Source: JAGVPT01 sp963827085
GTDB taxonomy: Bacteria > Bacteroidota > Ignavibacteria > UBA10030 > UBA8401
Assembly (NCBI GenBank): GCA_963827085.1
Contig: CAWGZY010000005.1
Span: 434,001-498,000, forward strand
Reading direction: 5' to 3'
Length of the DNA: 64,000 bases
The notes below the pieces were generated by a model that was given only the letters and a program-made list of their open reading frames with translations, did no database searches and was not told where the DNA came from. Below, piece by piece: positions 56,323 through 64,000 of the stretch. Numbering within the stretch: position 1 is the first letter of the stretch; every line of letters begins with the position of its first letter. A program made the translations under genes and the position numbers.

Positions 56323-56351
56323 AAAGAAAAAGGCCCCATTCTTTGGGGCCA
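56323..56351 (-). terminator. factor-independent terminator of the polyamine operon
   Basis: On the minus strand GGCCCC-AAAGAAT-GGGGCC is followed by TTTTTCTTTT, a textbook stem and T-run. It begins 28 bases past the stop of the decarboxylase gene. Confidence 0.88.
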
Positions 56352-56377
56352 TCTCTTTTAATCGGCGACGTGAAGAC

Positions 56378-57514
56378 TTATTTTTTGTGCAGGATCCTTG
56401 CTCCGTCAAACCCGTTGAATGTTGATGAGGATGCAGTACTATACGCTCCGATATTCTCTGTGACCAGGAAATCTCCCACCTCAAGGTTCCAGGGGAGTTC
56501 AACGGAAAGAGAAATCTTATCGAAGCTGTCGCAGGTCGGTCCGACCACCGCACAGATTTCCGGTTCACCTTCTTTGAAGGCGTGGAAGTTGGGAATCCAA
56601 TGATCGTACACTACGCCTGAAAACGTTTGATAGACGCCGTCATTGATGTGGTAGAAAACTTTCCCATCTCTACGGGCTTTTCCGATGATCTCAGAAACCA
56701 GAGTCGCGACTGTGGCGACGATAAATCGCCCAGGCTCGGCGAGGATCTGGATATCATCCGGAAACAACCGCGTGAACTCCGAGTTTAGAATGGCGGCAAG
56801 TTTCTCGAATTGCGGCACGGCAGGGTCGTAAGGAACAGGGAAACCGCCTCCGATATCGACGAGGTTGAGAGGAAACCCTTTCTTCCGCGCATCGTTGAGA
56901 ATCGTCGCGGCAATATCGAGAGCCACAGTATAGTTGTCGAAATTTGTACATTGGCTTCCCACGTGGAAGCTGACGCCTTCGACCTTCAGCCCCATGTCGA
57001 ACGCCTCTTGGATCAGCTGCTGGGCATCGCCGGGCTCCGCACCGAATTTCGAGGCCATCTCAACCTGCGAACCGCTATCCGGAACCTTTAATCTCAACAC
57101 TAATCCCGCTGTGTCGCAGTGCCGCTTGAGCTTAATTAACTCTGCGTTGTTGTCGTACGTCACCAGCGGCTTGTATTGTTTTATTTTTGCAAGGGTTGAA
57201 CGGTCTTTGATCGTGTTTGAAAAAATGATCTTGTCCCAGACGAAATGCTTTTTTTCCTGCCTGTCAAAGTGTTTAATATATTGATAGACCTGCATGAATT
57301 CATTGTACGAGGCAACGTCGAAACTCGACCCCTCTTCGAATAGTGTTTCGATAATCTGCTGCTGGGAGTTGGCCTTCACCGCATAATAACATTGAACCCG
57401 CGGGAGGTGTTTTTTGAATGTGCGGTAATTCTCCCGGAGCTTGTTGTGGTCAACAATGAACAAAGGGGAGCCGTGCTGTTCCACCAGTTTCAGAAGTTCA
57501 TCATGTCTGTCCAA
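56378..57514 (-). CDS. ornithine decarboxylase-like PLP enzyme (alanine-racemase fold)
   Basis: A 378-residue cytoplasmic decarboxylase of the ODC/DapDC fold III family. The PLP-binding Lys 47 is in CYYAVKANS. HVGSQCTNFDNY and DIGGGFPVPYDP (phosphate-binding glycines) follow, then LAEPGRFIVA. The C-terminal GPTCDSFDKI holds the Cys (328) that acts in catalysis in ornithine decarboxylases. It would make putrescine from ornithine (or cadaverine from lysine). It is the second gene of a two-gene operon with the deoxyhypusine-synthase-like gene and has a strong terminator. Diaminopimelate decarboxylase is less likely because of the CDSFD form and length. Confidence 0.85.
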   Translation of the reverse strand: MDRHDELLKLVEQHGSPLFIVDHNKLRENYRTFKKHLPRVQCYYAVKANSQQQIIETLFEEGSSFDVASYNEFMQVYQYIKHFDRQEKKHFVWDKIIFSNTIKDRSTLAKIKQYKPLVTYDNNAELIKLKRHCDTAGLVLRLKVPDSGSQVEMASKFGAEPGDAQQLIQEAFDMGLKVEGVSFHVGSQCTNFDNYTVALDIAATILNDARKKGFPLNLVDIGGGFPVPYDPAVPQFEKLAAILNSEFTRLFPDDIQILAEPGRFIVATVATLVSEIIGKARRDGKVFYHINDGVYQTFSGVVYDHWIPNFHAFKEGEPEICAVVGPTCDSFDKISLSVELPWNLEVGDFLVTENIGAYSTASSSTFNGFDGARILHKK

Positions 57515-57553
57515 AAATCTCTCCAGATAATGGGTTGAGGTGTGGGAAACGTT

Positions 57554-58738
57554 TCACACTGTAAGCTTCTTCATGAGGGATTTCAACTCCTCGACTTCTT
57601 TGTTGTTTTCAAGATACGATTCAATCAACTTCTTCCGCAGTTCATCGCCCCGCTCGAACAGCCGCTTCAATTTTTTCGGTTTCGTGGTTTGCAATACGTA
57701 CGCAGCGAGCAGCGGGAATGCGACTGTCACATCGACGTATGCTGTTATCGTCTCTTCCAATTTTGTTGGATCGATTTTTCCCCAACTGACTGCTTCGCTG
57801 GGGGGCGCGCCCGAAAGGCCGCCGGTGTCGGGACGTGCATCCGTGATGTTGATGTCGTAGTCCTGGCCTGCCTCTGGAATCATTAGCACTTCCTGTATCT
57901 GCGGTTCCGTTTGCAGCAGGAAATTTTTCGGGCTCCCGCCGCCGATCAGGAGGACGCCGGTTTTTCCTTTCTCATATTTTTTGGCATTGAGGATAATTGC
58001 AGTTGAATCGTTGACGTCGATGCTTGGATTGATCTTGAGTTTGAAATGATCCCGCAGTCCCGCCGCGTCGGCCAGCAGTTCCAGTCCCGCCACGTTCATT
58101 CCGATAGTCGAATCGCCCGGTGAGGATGTGAAAACCGGGATGCCGTTCCGGTACGCCGCAGCCAGCACGCTCACTTCGCCAAGGTTGTTTTTCCGTTCGT
58201 ATTCGTTGAGAACCTTACCAAGGTGATGATAGTATTCTCTCGTTCCCATTTCTTTTTGGAATTCCGGCTGCAGCATGATCTTCCGCAAGATGCGGTCGGT
58301 CGCCATCAGAACGTCCTGGTAGTCAAAGAGAATGTCGTAGATACGTGTCACTCCCTTGTCGCGCAGATCGGCGTCGTCCACATTGTGGGTCCCGCGGAAG
58401 AGAGGCATGTTGAGGGCAAAATGCATGTCATGGTACATGTTGGCCCCTGTCGCTACAAGCCAATCCACAAACCCGTGATTCATGAGAGGAATGATTGTGG
58501 ATGGTCCCAGACCGGCAGGAGTCAGCGCTCCTGCAATGCTCAATCCAATTGTGACATCCTCCTGCGAATACTTGTCGCGCATCAGCTGACAGGCAGCTCT
58601 CAACCTTCCTCCATTGTAAGCATCCATATTGTCTATAACGCTGGCAATATTGCTTTCTTTCGATATCGGCTTGGGCAGCACTCTTTTGCCTGACAGGTAT
58701 TGGTGCTTGTCCGAATGGTGTTTCATAGAATGATCCAT
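57554..58738 (-). CDS. deoxyhypusine-synthase-like protein (probable homospermidine-type synthase)
   Basis: A 394-residue cytoplasmic NAD-dependent enzyme of the deoxyhypusine synthase family. The core shows GLSIAGALTPAGLGPSTI, TGANMYHDMHFAL and GGGSPKNFLLQTEPQI. The active-site segment SEAVSWGKID has Lys 321 at the position of the lysine that carries the aminobutyl group in eukaryotic enzymes. Bacteria lack eIF5A, so bacterial members are thought to use a polyamine as acceptor and make homospermidine-like products. Lying 39 bases before the ornithine decarboxylase-like gene, it fits a putrescine-to-homospermidine pathway. The product is inferred, not shown. Confidence 0.85.
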   Translation of the reverse strand: MDHSMKHHSDKHQYLSGKRVLPKPISKESNIASVIDNMDAYNGGRLRAACQLMRDKYSQEDVTIGLSIAGALTPAGLGPSTIIPLMNHGFVDWLVATGANMYHDMHFALNMPLFRGTHNVDDADLRDKGVTRIYDILFDYQDVLMATDRILRKIMLQPEFQKEMGTREYYHHLGKVLNEYERKNNLGEVSVLAAAYRNGIPVFTSSPGDSTIGMNVAGLELLADAAGLRDHFKLKINPSIDVNDSTAIILNAKKYEKGKTGVLLIGGGSPKNFLLQTEPQIQEVLMIPEAGQDYDINITDARPDTGGLSGAPPSEAVSWGKIDPTKLEETITAYVDVTVAFPLLAAYVLQTTKPKKLKRLFERGDELRKKLIESYLENNKEVEELKSLMKKLTV

Positions 58739-59295
58739 GTTCTTTCCTTCTTATATACTAATTGGGATGAGATTATTAAATGTGTATTCGTCAGCTGCAG
58801 TTGTGCGCCGTAAGTGAACAAATAATGTGGTTCAAATCTAAAAAAGAAAGGGCCTATTCGCAAGAGGAGAAATAAGGATTCCACATTGGGGCGCTCATCT
58901 GAAGAATTCACGGATGCTCGCTTTTCCGATTCATCACGAAACTGAGGAATAAACGGGTTTTGCGATGACCCCGATGCTTTTTATTGGAGTTCATTCAGCA
59001 AGAGGAATTGCTTTTTTATTTTTTGCTCTCTTCTCAACCCAAATACCTCGAAAATGACGGCAACTGTTACCAGCTAAAGTTGTGCCGCAAGCAGGGTATC
59101 CCGCCACAATTCTGTCATTAGTTTCATTACCCCAAAGACCATTCTAAATCAGGCCGCTTAAACTCGTTAACCTGCAGACCACCTCAAAAGAAATATTTTA
59201 TTCACTCCTGCGCTTGCCTATGCCTGCATAAATTCACTAACTTTGCAATAGCACGCAAGCTGATCAATGAACAATTTTCTTTTCACAATGTCGAA
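58739..59295. other. intergenic region between divergent genes
   Basis: About 560 bases between the minus-strand polyamine operon and the plus-strand glycosidase-like gene, so it must hold both promoters. I could not fix either one with confidence. No palindrome of note and no gene was seen. Confidence 0.4.
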
Positions 59296-61892
59296 ATGAG
59301 AATTATGAGCAACTCCACACAAGAGGGAACACCGGCTCTGGTAAAAATATTTACAGGCATCATTGTACTCTTGGGGGGTTATTTCAATCCTGGGATAATT
59401 TCTTCTTTGGCGCTTTCACAAACGATTGCAAGCTTATCGGTGGTGCACGGGGCGGCGTCGGTTCAGCCGTTGGAACAAATCACTATCATCAGCCAACCCG
59501 GTGGTACAATAATCGTGAAGGATGGAGAGGGACGTATCTATCTCCGGACATCATCGGACGAAAAGGTGGCTATTCGCGCAGGAGGTGCACTGGGCACACA
59601 TACTGTGGCGTTTATCGATAAGAATGGAGACACAGCCGCTCGAACCTCTTTTCGCGTCGAAGCTAAGACCGACATCGCAGACGGCGGCAGAATCAGCGAG
59701 TTGTTCAGATTGCTCTACAATGGTATGATCGCAGATTCCCCGGGGGGGTATCAAGAGATAACTTGGAACGGCAGAGCGTACAGGTACTTCGTTAACTGGG
59801 TTCTGGACAACAACAACACCATGAAGGGGATGAAGTATTTCAGCCCGTACGGCGGCGACCTTGTAGATCTGCTCCGCCTCACGCAGAAACCTGACGGCAT
59901 GATCTGGAGTTTCGTCAATACGGGCGACGGCGACTCTCACTACTTCGAAACTGCATATACTCCGCTCGGGTACTTCCGGCGCGACAGGGACGCTTGGTTC
60001 GTCCGGCAGCCCGTGGAGAATCACGTCGAGTACAATTATGTAAACATGATGTACCAGGTACCTGGAAAGCGAGCGGCGACAATGAATGGATGGAGAAGAA
60101 CCTTGACTGTGCGGCCCGGGCTCTTGATTATAGTGTAACGGACTCCCTGCGATGGTCAAGACGATTTCAACTTCTCAAGCGCGCGTATTGCATTGACTCG
60201 TGGGATTTCCAGGTGGACGATGAATACACACCTTCCGCCCCTTTGAGTCCCACTATGATGCTTGTTCCCGGCAAAACAAAGTTCGGTATTTTTTTCGGTG
60301 ACAACACAGGGTATTACGATGCATGCAATCAACTGTCAGAGATGTTCGAACATGCTGGGCATACAGAACAAGCGGTCGTCTATAAGGAGAGGGGGAAAAA
60401 GATTCTGGAGCGTTTGGTGGAACTCTCATGGAATGGCAGGTTCTTCACCCATTTTATCGACGATGATCCGAATGTGAAGCGCGATCTTGGTGTGGATGAA
60501 AAATCACAGATCGCCCAGGGGAACATGTACTCCATCAACCGCGGACTCCCTCACTCGATGAATGTAGCTATTATTAATACATATCTCGGACTCAGAAAAA
60601 ATCTTCCCCCCGGTTCCCCGGGAGAATGGTACTCAATCTATCCCCCCTTCGAGAAGGGCTTCGGAACTCATGACGCAAAGTGGCAGTACATGAACGGCGG
60701 CGTCGCCGGGCATGCTATGGGAGAGTTGGCAAGAGGTGCGTATGAGAATGGTTTCGAAGACTATGCTTCCGATATCATGAAACGGATGCTCGATCTGGCG
60801 AAGCAGTACGGGAACCGTCTCTGGTTTGCCTATACCGGATCCATTCCTCCCAGTCCGCCCGCGCCAAATTACAAATCCGTGGATATCTCTTCTCAGGCCA
60901 ACATGGATCTCCGCGATCAAGGGGGTGCCGGCATTTTCACGTGGATGGACGCGGGGCAATCGTCGGGCAACGACATGCGCGGACTCCCTACCGGGAGTCA
61001 GGTATTTCACGGGATAGAGTTTAATGTAATCAATCCGGACGGCAACCATCGCAGAGCTGTCGTAGCCGTGTCGACGAAGCCGGGATTTCCCAGAGAGACG
61101 GAAATTTCCGTGCACGATACTGCCTCAGCTGTTTATCTGCTCCACTCTTCGTCCGACAATATTCCCAGCCGTATCGCTGGCGCCATGACCTTTGTCTACG
61201 CCGATGGAACAGAGGCTTCGAGGTACCTTTTCAAAGGGGAAGAGGTTACCAACTGGTGGTTCCCATCGTTGCAAAATGAGAAAGCCGGCGTAGCTTGGTG
61301 GGGCCCCAATCCCCGGAGTACTAAGGTGGGAGTCTGCTGGGCTGCCGTCGACAATCCGAACCCACGCAAGGAAATCAGTAAGTTGATATTTCATGCTCCT
61401 TTGGAAGGGGGAATCTACGCGGTGATCGGCGTGACACTGGCCGACCGTCCGCACTACGTTCCTCCGAAAGGAGAGTCATTCGGCGGACCCGACAACTGGG
61501 CCGCCGCGACCGGTATGGCTGCATTGGTGGAAGGACTTGCCGGAATCAAAAATGAAGGCTTGGCCTACCGCACTGCAGCTCTTTCGCCGAGGTGGACATC
61601 TGCAGCCATCGATTCTGTGCGCGTAACAGTGGCTTTGCCGGCGTCGAATGCTTACGTCGCATATGAGTATCTGCACCACACAGACAGAAAAGTGATAGAC
61701 ATGATTCTCACAGGAAGTGGGAATGAAGTCCACGGACATGTTCTGCTGCCTCACGGTGCTTCGACTGCGGACCGTGTGACTATTGACGGTATGCCTGCCG
61801 CATTCCGGATTTCAACTATCGAACGCTCGGTCTACGTCGATTTCAATCTGTCGCTGCCGAATGTGCACGTGGTTAATATCTCGTACAAATGA
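59296..61892 (+). pseudogene. exported (alpha/alpha)6 glycosidase-like gene, frameshifted
   Basis: Two overlapping frames form one protein of about 860 residues if joined. Frame 1 begins with a membrane-type leader (KIFTGIIVLLGGYFNPGIIS), then a beta-rich domain and the start of a six-hairpin barrel (SELFRLLYNGMIADSPGGYQ, FSPYGGDLVDLLRL). It goes out of frame at about 60054-60078, where MMYQV should continue as WKASGDNEWMEKNLDCAARA. Frame 2 holds the rest of the barrel (AYCIDSWDFQVDDEYTPSAP, SWNGRFFTHFIDDDPN, QGNMYSINRGLPHS, WQYMNGGVAGHAMGELARGA) and a C-terminal sandwich. The architecture resembles trehalase/GH-like six-hairpin enzymes, but I cannot name the family. Two extra bases or one missing base explain the break, so a sequencing error is possible. 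Confidence 0.75.
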
Positions 61893-62337
61893 TTCAGAAG
61901 TACGCACGATGCTATTCAGATTTTTTACGGCTTCCGGTGTTGGGCAAGCAGATTACAAGTGAAGTAAGTTCATTCAAGAAGTGCAGTCGCCACAGAGGAT
62001 GATCCATTGTAAGAGTTTCTGGATTGATTGCGGGACGCTCTATGGATGGGCAGGTATGAGATGTGAATTGGGATAAGCCGAATGATTCAGTCGCAATAAT
62101 TGGTGTATAACCGTATATTGCGATAACGCACAAGTGCTCTTTTCAGAGTTCATGTTGCAATAGCAGTAGGTTAGAAAAGATTTGATCCCATGATCGCGGA
62201 CCGCGGTGTGCTGGAGGTCGTTGCAAAAGTTATCTTGAGCATATTTAGCAGAAGAGCATGTTCTGCAAGCCATCCGATAATGAAGAATCCGCCTGAAGAA
62301 TTGTCAAAAGAACTAATTTATAATAGAGGATGTCATT
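61893..62337. other. leader region of the class II aldolase gene
   Basis: 445 bases without a recognised gene. AGAGGATG at about 62326-62333 is the likely ribosome binding site of the aldolase. No operator resembling the TTGAATCGATTCA element was found here. Confidence 0.45.
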
Positions 62338-63141
62338 ATGAACAACGAGTGGGAATTAAAGAATCTCATTATTGAAATGGGAAGACGAATGTGGATACGG
62401 GGTTATGTCGCTTCCAATGACGGGAATATCTCTGTTAAGGTAAACGATAATGAAATTCTTACTACACCCCATGGCGTCAGTAAGGGATTCATGACTACGG
62501 ATATGATAATAAGAGTCGATAAAACCGGAAAAGTGATTTCGGGGAATTCGAAATATCATCCGTCGAGTGAACTCAAAATGCATCTCGAAGCGTATAAAGA
62601 GCGGCCAGATGTAAAGTCCGTAATTCATGCCCATCCTCCGTATGCGACAAGTTTTGCCGTTGCCGGTATACCATTGAATAAATGTGTATTGCCTGAAGCA
62701 CTCATGGTTCTTGGCGCCGTGCCGTTAGCAAAGTACGGTCTCCCTTCAACGTCGGAGCTTGTGGAGACGCTGAGAGAACATTTGAAAACTTCGGACGCCA
62801 TTTTGATGGCGAATCACGGAGCGGTGACACTTGGACCCGATTTATTAAGTGCCTACCATAATATGGAAACACTTGAACACACGGCGAGCATCGTCTGGAA
62901 AGCGATACAACTAGGAAACGTCAACGTATTGCCCGAACATGAAAGAGATCGCTTAATCGATCTGCGAAAGAAGTTCAATATGCATGGGCCGATAGTACCA
63001 TGCGACTCAAGTCCAATGTTAAAAAGCGAATCACAGCCAGCTCCAGATAAAGAATCAAGAAGCATCGGGGACAATGATATTTCGGAGCAGGATATTAAGG
63101 AGATCACGGAAAAAGTGCTTGCAAGGCTTAAACAAGGCTGA
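62338..63141 (+). CDS. class II aldolase (L-fuculose-phosphate type) with encapsulation-peptide-like tail
   Basis: Zinc-dependent aldolase of 267 residues of the FucA/RhaD class, splitting fuculose 1-phosphate (or rhamnulose 1-phosphate) to dihydroxyacetone phosphate and lactaldehyde. The core (about 1-215) has NDGNISVKV, Glu 78 in HPSSELK, the zinc ligands His 97 and His 99 in VIHAHPPYA and His 160 in MANHGAV. FucA-type enzymes usually end near residue 215. Here a Ser/Pro/Glu-rich linker (about 218-245) leads to an amphipathic helix, DIKEITEKVLARLKQG. That linker-plus-helix layout is how cargo enzymes of bacterial microcompartments are tagged. No shell gene is in the window, so the tag is inference; the aldolase class itself is clear. 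Confidence 0.87.
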   Translation: MNNEWELKNLIIEMGRRMWIRGYVASNDGNISVKVNDNEILTTPHGVSKGFMTTDMIIRVDKTGKVISGNSKYHPSSELKMHLEAYKERPDVKSVIHAHPPYATSFAVAGIPLNKCVLPEALMVLGAVPLAKYGLPSTSELVETLREHLKTSDAILMANHGAVTLGPDLLSAYHNMETLEHTASIVWKAIQLGNVNVLPEHERDRLIDLRKKFNMHGPIVPCDSSPMLKSESQPAPDKESRSIGDNDISEQDIKEITEKVLARLKQG

Positions 63142-63174
63142 TTGAATTCTATGCTAAAAGCGAATTCATAATAT

Positions 63175-63220
63175 GAGACTTCTGAAGAATGAGATAACTT
63201 ATGAATTTTTCAGAAGTCTC
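63175..63220 (+). terminator. hairpin after the aldolase gene
   Basis: Perfect 12-base arms GAGACTTCTGAA and TTCAGAAGTCTC with a 22-base loop, 33 bases past the aldolase stop. There is no T-run after it, so termination is not certain. Confidence 0.45.
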
Positions 63221-63686
63221 AACAAATGAAAATCCTCATAGCAAATCTTGAAACGCATCACGCAAATTCAAGTTCACAGGATTTCGGATGTGAAGATCAT
63301 GTACCAAGCTGACGTAGAAGGGATTAGCGACACTCAAGAATTTTGTTGTCATAGCTTGGGTAATAGTGCAATAATATTCTGAACGCATAAAACTCCGGCT
63401 CAAAGAGTAGTTCCCCCGACCATATTGTGCCCCGGCTGTCTTTTAAGAAATCATATTGTTAAATCATAAGGTTGTTTCACAATCGCCGACAATTCGAACA
63501 TGTTGTTTACCGATGTATTTCCGTTATTGTTATTAGTAGGGGATTTTTTGCTTGCAGACTTCGATGATGGAGTGAAATTCAATGAGTCTGGAAGGTGACA
63601 TGGTAAATATGAAAAAAAATTAACTAAATTTATGCAACAATACTGCAATTTTTTTCGTATAATATCGTCATAATAAATGACTGATA

Positions 63687-63699
63687 GTATAATTTATAC
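63687..63699. promoter_or_regulatory. palindrome before tetR
   Basis: GTATAATTTATAC, a perfect 13-base palindrome (central T) ending 11 bases before the ATG of the TetR gene. TetR proteins commonly bind such sites over their own promoter; the AT-rich sequence could also just be part of the promoter. Confidence 0.35.
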
Positions 63700-63710
63700 T
63701 CTGAGAGTCT

Positions 63711-64000
63711 ATGGGCATTCATGAACGTAAAGAACGAGAGAAAGAGCGAAGGAGAGAGGAAATCCTGGATGCAGCCCAAAGGGTTTTCGTGGAGAAAGGA
63801 CTCACTACCGCGACCGTTGATGACATCGCAATGGCAGCTGAGTTAAGCAAAGGAACTCTTTATCTCTACTTCGAAAGCAAAGAAGACATCTATGTCGCAC
63901 TGATGATGCGAGGTCTTCGGCTGCTCTATTCGGTGTTCAACGAAATAATTTCCGAGGAAGCCTCAGTCGTAAAGATTCTCCGTCTAATGGAGGGAGCATA
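63711..64000 (+). CDS. TetR-family regulator, cut by the window end
   Basis: The first 96 codons of a TetR/AcrR repressor. The N-terminus MGIHERKEREKERRREEILD is basic, and the family's DNA-binding domain is clear: AAQRVFVEKGLTTATVDDIA followed by ELSKGTLYLYFESKEDIYVA, the helix-turn-helix and YxYFxSKE signature. The start of the variable ligand domain follows (LYSVFNEIISEEASVVKILR). No stop occurs before the window edge. A palindrome sits 11 bases upstream of the ATG. The ligand is unknown. Confidence 0.9.
   Translation, partial: MGIHERKEREKERRREEILDAAQRVFVEKGLTTATVDDIAMAAELSKGTLYLYFESKEDIYVALMMRGLRLLYSVFNEIISEEASVVKILRLMEGA

Larger units (their letters stand above)
63142..63710. other. intergenic region between the aldolase and tetR
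   Basis: About 570 bases. It holds the hairpin at 63175-63220 and, just before the TetR start, the palindrome GTATAA-T-TTATAC (63687-63699), which could be an autoregulatory operator. Otherwise AT-rich and without a recognisable gene. Confidence 0.5.

Noticed and set aside
57546..57555. Palindrome GAAACGTTTC, LacI/CcpA-like
   Set aside because: It overlaps the stop region of the upstream gene inside a two-gene operon, differs from the operator seen elsewhere, and a 10-base palindrome can occur by chance.
59994..61892. The second frame of the six-hairpin gene as a separate protein
   Set aside because: Its first 25 codons are out of frame with the real protein, and it would start in the middle of the barrel without signal peptide or ribosome binding site.
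1..64000. CRISPR arrays, rRNA genes, complete tRNA genes and prophage genes
   Set aside because: I looked for regularly spaced repeats, rRNA-conserved words, cloverleaf patterns and phage structural proteins and found none.

Overview
The window looks like a chromosomal polysaccharide-utilisation region from a Bacteroidota/Chlorobiota-group bacterium, most likely Ignavibacteria-like. Two secreted proteins end in a type IX secretion sorting domain with the NYPNPFNP / NFPNPFNP motif and a C-terminal lysine-rich strand. There is a TonB-dependent receptor with an N-terminal carboxypeptidase-regulatory domain, one TAnnTTTG promoter element of the Bacteroidota type, and a large set of exported plant-polysaccharide enzymes. 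The taxonomic call is inference; there is no rRNA gene in the window.

Layout. (1) 1-2.6 kb: intact xylulokinase followed by a decayed xylose isomerase. (2) 4.0-32.2 kb, plus strand: two LacI-family regulators, then a deoxysugar module (frameshifted aldo/keto reductase, zinc dehydrogenase, fucose mutarotase, sodium/solute symporter, small membrane protein), then a run of exported enzymes: GH95, GH29, GH43-CBM6, a beta-helix protein, GH3 with PA14, GH29, GH127-type, GH51, a double CE1-like esterase, an HSL-type esterase and a CE15 glucuronoyl esterase. Together they would strip fucose, arabinose, xylose and ester groups from fucosylated glucuronoarabinoxylan- or xyloglucan-like material. (3) 32.2-47.7 kb, minus strand: TonB receptor, T9SS beta-helix protein, parvulin-like foldase, a radical SAM/SPASM relic, GH9, GH10 xylanase (T9SS) and a membrane spermidine-synthase-like protein. 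(4) 48.3-50.4 kb: a degenerate IS3-family element and other debris. (5) 50.4-53.9 kb: transaldolase and transketolase, which take the pentoses onward. (6) 54.8-58.7 kb: PIG-L-type deacetylase, and a minus-strand polyamine pair (deoxyhypusine-synthase-like protein and ornithine decarboxylase-like protein). (7) 59.3-64 kb: a frameshifted (alpha/alpha)6 glycosidase-like gene, a class II aldolase with a tail resembling a bacterial-microcompartment encapsulation peptide, and a TetR regulator cut by the window end.

Three points stand out. A promoter/operator arrangement (TTGACA about 27 bases before TTGAATCGATTCA or a close variant) occurs before the xylA relic, the first lacI gene and the TonB-receptor operon, which suggests one xylose-type regulon. 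The plus-strand enzyme cluster is strewn with 3' tails and 5' heads of lost glycosidase genes, including a duplicated GH43-tail/GH3-head junction that brackets an apparently imported beta-helix gene. The aldolase tail predicts a sugar-degrading microcompartment encoded elsewhere in the genome.

All identifications come from reading sequence and motifs by eye; no database search was run.
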